64,000 bases of DNA from Rhodoferax lacus. GTDB taxonomy: Bacteria; Pseudomonadota; Gammaproteobacteria; Burkholderiales; Burkholderiaceae_C. The first letter of the stretch is position 1, and each line of letters starts with the position of its first letter. The position numbers were made by a program, and so were the translations under genes. This document shows positions 61,409 to 64,000 of the stretch, in pieces. The notes under the pieces were generated by a model. That model ran no database searches, was not told the origin of the DNA, and saw only the letters and a program-made list of their open reading frames with translations. Location: positions 248,001-312,000 of the forward strand of contig NZ_QFZK01000002.1 of assembly GCF_003415675.1 (NCBI RefSeq), written 5' to 3'.

Positions 61409-62719
61409 CTAGATGGCCGTCAGGCCGATAAGGGTGATGCACAGTACGCTGGCACTGATCTCCCAGGCCCGCAGCGCCTGGCCGGTCTGGTGCTTGCAAA
61501 GTGGGTACACGGCAAACAGTGCGAACAAGGTCATTGACAGGCTTTGGGTGAGCAGCAGGGCCAATACGGCCGTGCCAACGAGGTAGGGCAGTTCGCGGGG
61601 AATGTGTTGGCCGGCGCCGCCGGGCGCTGCGGTGGAGCCCTCGGGCATGGCGGCAATCGCGTGCCGGGCAATGATGAAGCCCACATAGGCCAGGCCCACC
61701 ACGCAGGCGCACACCGGTATGCGCTGCGCCAGCGGCGCCAGAAACACCAGGGCGGCAAAGCCCGCTGCCATCAGGCCTGCAGCCCACAGTGTGCGTGCCC
61801 CACTGAGCACGCCGCCCAGGCTTTCAAAAAACACCAGCAAGGGCGCACTGCCCAAAAAAGGGCTGATCAGGAACACCACGCCGCTCATCACCAGGCTGCG
61901 CTCAAAATGCTTCAGGCGCCCATCGGGGGTGCACAACTGTGGCGCGCAGGCCGCCATCGTTTCCAGAGTGGCCACCACGTCAACCACCACCACATAGAGC
62001 AGCATCAACCCATCGCCCAGAAAGCGCCATTGCAGTGCATCGGCAAAATCGGGCAGCACCAAAGCAAGCGGTGCGGTGGGCACCGTGGAGGTTTGGGGGG
62101 TGAGGTTGGACAGCCATGCCAGGACAGACGCAATAGCGATGCCAGCCAGAATGGCATAGCCATTCCACTTCCTGCTCCGGCTAACCAGAAACACGCCCAG
62201 CAGCCCGGCCAGAAACAAAAAGGCTTCGGCGCCCAGGTGCAAGCCCGGTGCGGAGTTGCCGCCGCCCAGCCCCACCACCCGCAGGGCAGCCATCAGCAAA
62301 TACAGGCCGATGGCCATTTGCCCCGTGGCTTTGAGCACCGGCGGCATGCGCCTGAGCGCTGCCTGCAGACCACCGCAGCACGCCAGCGCCAGAAAGGCCA
62401 GGCCCGCATAGAACTCCAGTCCCAGAACGGTTTGAAAGGGCACGCCACGGGCCAGCATGGAGGCCACCAGGCTGGCCGGAACAATGCCCGGCCCCACCGC
62501 AAACGGCAGCCGGGTGACGCAGGCAAATAGCAATGTGCCCACCGCACAGGCCAGTGCGGTAGCGGCTACCGTGCTCAGGTTGTGGTCCAGCATGGAGGGG
62601 ATCAGCATGGTGATGTAGACACTGCTGAGCAAAGTGACAAGGCCGCCGCGCAGGTCGTGGATCCTGTTGGGCAAGCGGGCTGCAAGATTTTGGGTCATGG
62701 ATTGAGTGGGGTGGGCCAT
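61409..62719 (-). CDS. NCS2-family nucleobase permease (AzgA-like)
   Basis: A purine/pyrimidine permease of about 430 residues and 12-14 transmembrane segments. The first segment VYITMLIPSMLD and LPFAVGPGIVPASLV are in the AzgA-type pattern, and VVVDVVATLETMAA and FISPFLGSAPLLVFFES-like segments match the TM8-TM10 region. The exact start is uncertain: ATG 62719, TTG 62731 or ATG 62698. With LOG directly downstream, purine salvage is the likely context. Confidence 0.88.
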   Translation of the reverse strand: MAHPTQSMTQNLAARLPNRIHDLRGGLVTLLSSVYITMLIPSMLDHNLSTVAATALACAVGTLLFACVTRLPFAVGPGIVPASLVASMLARGVPFQTVLGLEFYAGLAFLALACCGGLQAALRRMPPVLKATGQMAIGLYLLMAALRVVGLGGGNSAPGLHLGAEAFLFLAGLLGVFLVSRSRKWNGYAILAGIAIASVLAWLSNLTPQTSTVPTAPLALVLPDFADALQWRFLGDGLMLLYVVVVDVVATLETMAACAPQLCTPDGRLKHFERSLVMSGVVFLISPFLGSAPLLVFFESLGGVLSGARTLWAAGLMAAGFAALVFLAPLAQRIPVCACVVGLAYVGFIIARHAIAAMPEGSTAAPGGAGQHIPRELPYLVGTAVLALLLTQSLSMTLFALFAVYPLCKHQTGQALRAWEISASVLCITLIGLTAI

Positions 62720-62731
62720 GCGGCGGCTCAA

Positions 62732-63000
62732 CCACCCATTGGAGTGGCCTGGCGCATGGCAGTGGATAGGGAAGGGGGCTGGTGAACGCGGTGGTTCAGC
62801 GTCTGGGGTTCAGTGTGGCGGCTGTTTGGGGTGGCATGGGGCTTGAATGCGTTGTGTCGCTGGGTGCGATTATTGGGCCCAATTTGCCAACCGGGTACGA
62901 CTTGAATTGAATGCTACTGAGTGGTATGTAACGCCGAAAATCCAGCTGGCTTTGTGCTGGTTCGGGCCTTACACTGCATGCCAAAACTACAGGGAAACCC
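62732..63000. other. Upstream region of a secreted-protein gene
   Basis: This gap between divergent genes has no convincing gene. It is more AT-rich near 62840-62930 (for example CTTGAATTGAATGCTACTGA) than its surroundings, so it probably contains the promoters of the NCS2 permease and of the following secreted protein, but no clear -35/-10 pair was found. A weak hairpin CCAGCTGGC-TTTG-TGCTGG lies near 62940. Confidence 0.4.
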
Positions 63001-63858
63001 ATGCATTTAGCTCTTCGATCGCTGGCCGTTGCTTGTTGCGGCGCGCTTGGCGCGGCCGCACTGGCGGCCCAGCCCCCGCTGCACAGCGGCGACTCCCTGG
63101 AGCCCGCGCTGCTGGAGTCCCAGGGCATCTACATGTTCGACGGACTGTTGGCCACGGCCCTGATGTACGGCGTGCAGAACATGGGCCAGGTCAGTGATGC
63201 CGGTCTGAATTTGCTGGGCCCGCATGTGGACTGGAACACCGGGGCCAGGCCCTTTCGCAGCGCGGCCAAGCGGGCCCTGCTGGATGCGCGCCAGGCCTGC
63301 AAGACCCTCCACGAAACCTTTGCCCAGAGGGACTGCCAGAAGGCGCTGGCGCAAGGCTTTTCGGACTATGGGCGCAACGCCAGCCAGGCCCCCTTCATCC
63401 GGGTGGCCTACAAGGGGGTGTTGCACTGGAACGAGAACAGCGAAAGCCTGGACATGGTGAATGCCAATCCGCAGGCGTTTGGCCGCTCCGAAGGCTGTAT
63501 GCCCAATGCCATTTGCGCCTCGGCCGGTGTCTACAACGCGCAGGGCTCGCACAATGTGTTGTGCCTGCATCTGCCGCCCCAATACAGCGACCATATCCAG
63601 GCCGGCCCCCTGCCAGAGCCGCTGGCCCGGACCCTGTCGGGCCAATACGGCAACATCATGGCACTGGGCGCCAGCATGGTGTTTGAAGTGACCAAGCCTG
63701 TGCGTGCGCTGAGCCAGTACCGCCAATGCACCAACCCCTGGTTCAAAGGTGACAGGCTCTGGGCCGAAGGCTGGATCACGCCCAGGGCCATGCTGTTTGG
63801 CGACGCACAAAATGCCGGCTTTGTAGCGACACAGCTCCGCTTTTTGCCCCGACCCTAG
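63001..63858 (+). CDS. Hypothetical secreted protein
   Basis: A 285-residue protein with a Sec signal peptide (MHLALRSLAVACCGALGA, then ALAAQPP; cleavage near ALAAQ). The mature part contains several Cys pairs (CKTLHETFAQRDCQ, CMPNAICASAG, NVLCLHL, YRQCTN), no transmembrane segment and no motif I recognise. The DGLLATALMYGVQNMG and AYKGVLHWNENSESLDMVN segments suggest a compact globular fold. A periplasmic or secreted location is supported by the signal; the function is unknown. Confidence 0.75.
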   Translation: MHLALRSLAVACCGALGAAALAAQPPLHSGDSLEPALLESQGIYMFDGLLATALMYGVQNMGQVSDAGLNLLGPHVDWNTGARPFRSAAKRALLDARQACKTLHETFAQRDCQKALAQGFSDYGRNASQAPFIRVAYKGVLHWNENSESLDMVNANPQAFGRSEGCMPNAICASAGVYNAQGSHNVLCLHLPPQYSDHIQAGPLPEPLARTLSGQYGNIMALGASMVFEVTKPVRALSQYRQCTNPWFKGDRLWAEGWITPRAMLFGDAQNAGFVATQLRFLPRP

Positions 63859-63944
63859 CCAGGAAAGCACAACGCCATGGGATGGATGGACATCGCTGAT
63901 GCCCACGGCGTGCACAGGCAGTCAACGGTACGCAGGCAGGCGCC

Positions 63945-64000
63945 TTACTGGCGCTGGCGGGCGCCCAGTTTGCGGTACACCGTGGCCCGGCTGATGCCCA
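63945..64000 (-). CDS. C-terminal end of a Fis-type helix-turn-helix regulator (partial)
   Basis: The window's last bases, read on the minus strand, encode GISRATVYRKLGARQRQ followed by TAA (stop at 63945-63947). A sequence of the form LGISRATVYRKL is the recognition helix of Fis-type HTH domains that end sigma-54-dependent activators and related regulators. The rest of the gene lies beyond the window, so class and target cannot be given. Confidence 0.6.
   Translation of the reverse strand, partial: GISRATVYRKLGARQRQ

Noticed and set aside
1-64000. tRNA, rRNA, prophage, IS transposase
   Set aside because: None was recognised in reading; no cloverleaf, transposase or phage structural protein pattern was seen.

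Overview
The window is GC-rich, densely coded chromosomal DNA from a betaproteobacterium, most consistent with Burkholderiales/Comamonadaceae (Rhodoferax-like). Evidence is the set of conserved blocks (ubiE-Tim44-ubiJ-ubiB; fmdB-DUF502-aspS-nudB; gpmA/rhodanese-grxC-secB-gpsA; a paired cyanophycin synthetase locus; panB-panC-scpA-DUF3460) and intergenic repeats of a style I recall from Comamonadaceae. No rRNA, tRNA, prophage, IS transposase or CRISPR array was seen. Assignments are made by reading the proteins; no database search was run.

Layout. 1-4.3 kb: DUF971 tail and ubiquinone biosynthesis (UbiE, Tim44-like, UbiJ, UbiB). 4.3-9.9 kb: FmdB zinc ribbon, DUF502, AspRS, NudB, an EEP-family phosphatase/nuclease and cardiolipin synthase B. 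9.9-12.8 kb: GTP cyclohydrolase I, a BLUF blue-light sensor, an EamA transporter and DUF429. 12.8-13.0 kb: an 82-bp tandem repeat. 13.0-17.8 kb (minus): MinD-like ATPase, diguanylate cyclase, MoeB/ThiF, CtpA protease, GpmA. 17.9-20.2 kb (plus): rhodanese, glutaredoxin, SecB, GpsA. 20.3-28.0 kb: two cyanophycin synthetases facing an ABC exporter with a DUF1854 partner. 28.4-37.2 kb (minus): PanC, PanB, ScpA, DUF3460, SulP, DUF1275, MetRS, patatin. 37.3-47.8 kb (plus): Mrp, a LysR regulator, a repeat-filled 1.07-kb gap, an oxalate/formate-type MFS transporter, and NAD-linked formate dehydrogenase (fused FdsG-FdsB, FdsA) with FdhD. 47.9-52.3 kb (minus): an ElaA-type acetyltransferase and a complete ABC importer. 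52.4-64 kb: MgtC, glycine-zipper protein, BON lipoprotein, FAD oxidoreductase, FtsX-type permease, Tat-exported agmatine deiminase family protein, truncated haemoglobin, LOG, NCS2 permease, an unknown secreted protein, and the tail of a Fis-type regulator.

The most unusual signal is a set of short structured elements. Four copies (three in the gap at 39.4-39.9 kb, one inside the fdsA reading frame at 44.35 kb) share an apical module: an 8-nt strand, a small hairpin, and another 8-nt strand. The outer arms of each copy are 23-25 bp, mostly self-complementary, but different in sequence from copy to copy. A second, unrelated core of about 100 nt occurs twice (28.1 and 40.1 kb) and follows the same rule of conserved core and copy-specific self-complementary arms. 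The fdsA copy is translated as part of a long extra linker between iron-sulfur regions of the enzyme. This looks like a mobile or structurally selected nucleic-acid element family recognised by shape, and I cannot assign it to a named class.

Functional links: formate uptake, oxidation and cofactor insertion form one locus. The cyanophycin locus pairs a full CphA1 with a shortened homologue that has lost its Mur-ligase active site, resembling the CphA2 type. FolE and NudB, both of the early folate pathway, lie close together, and folE is directly followed by a light sensor.
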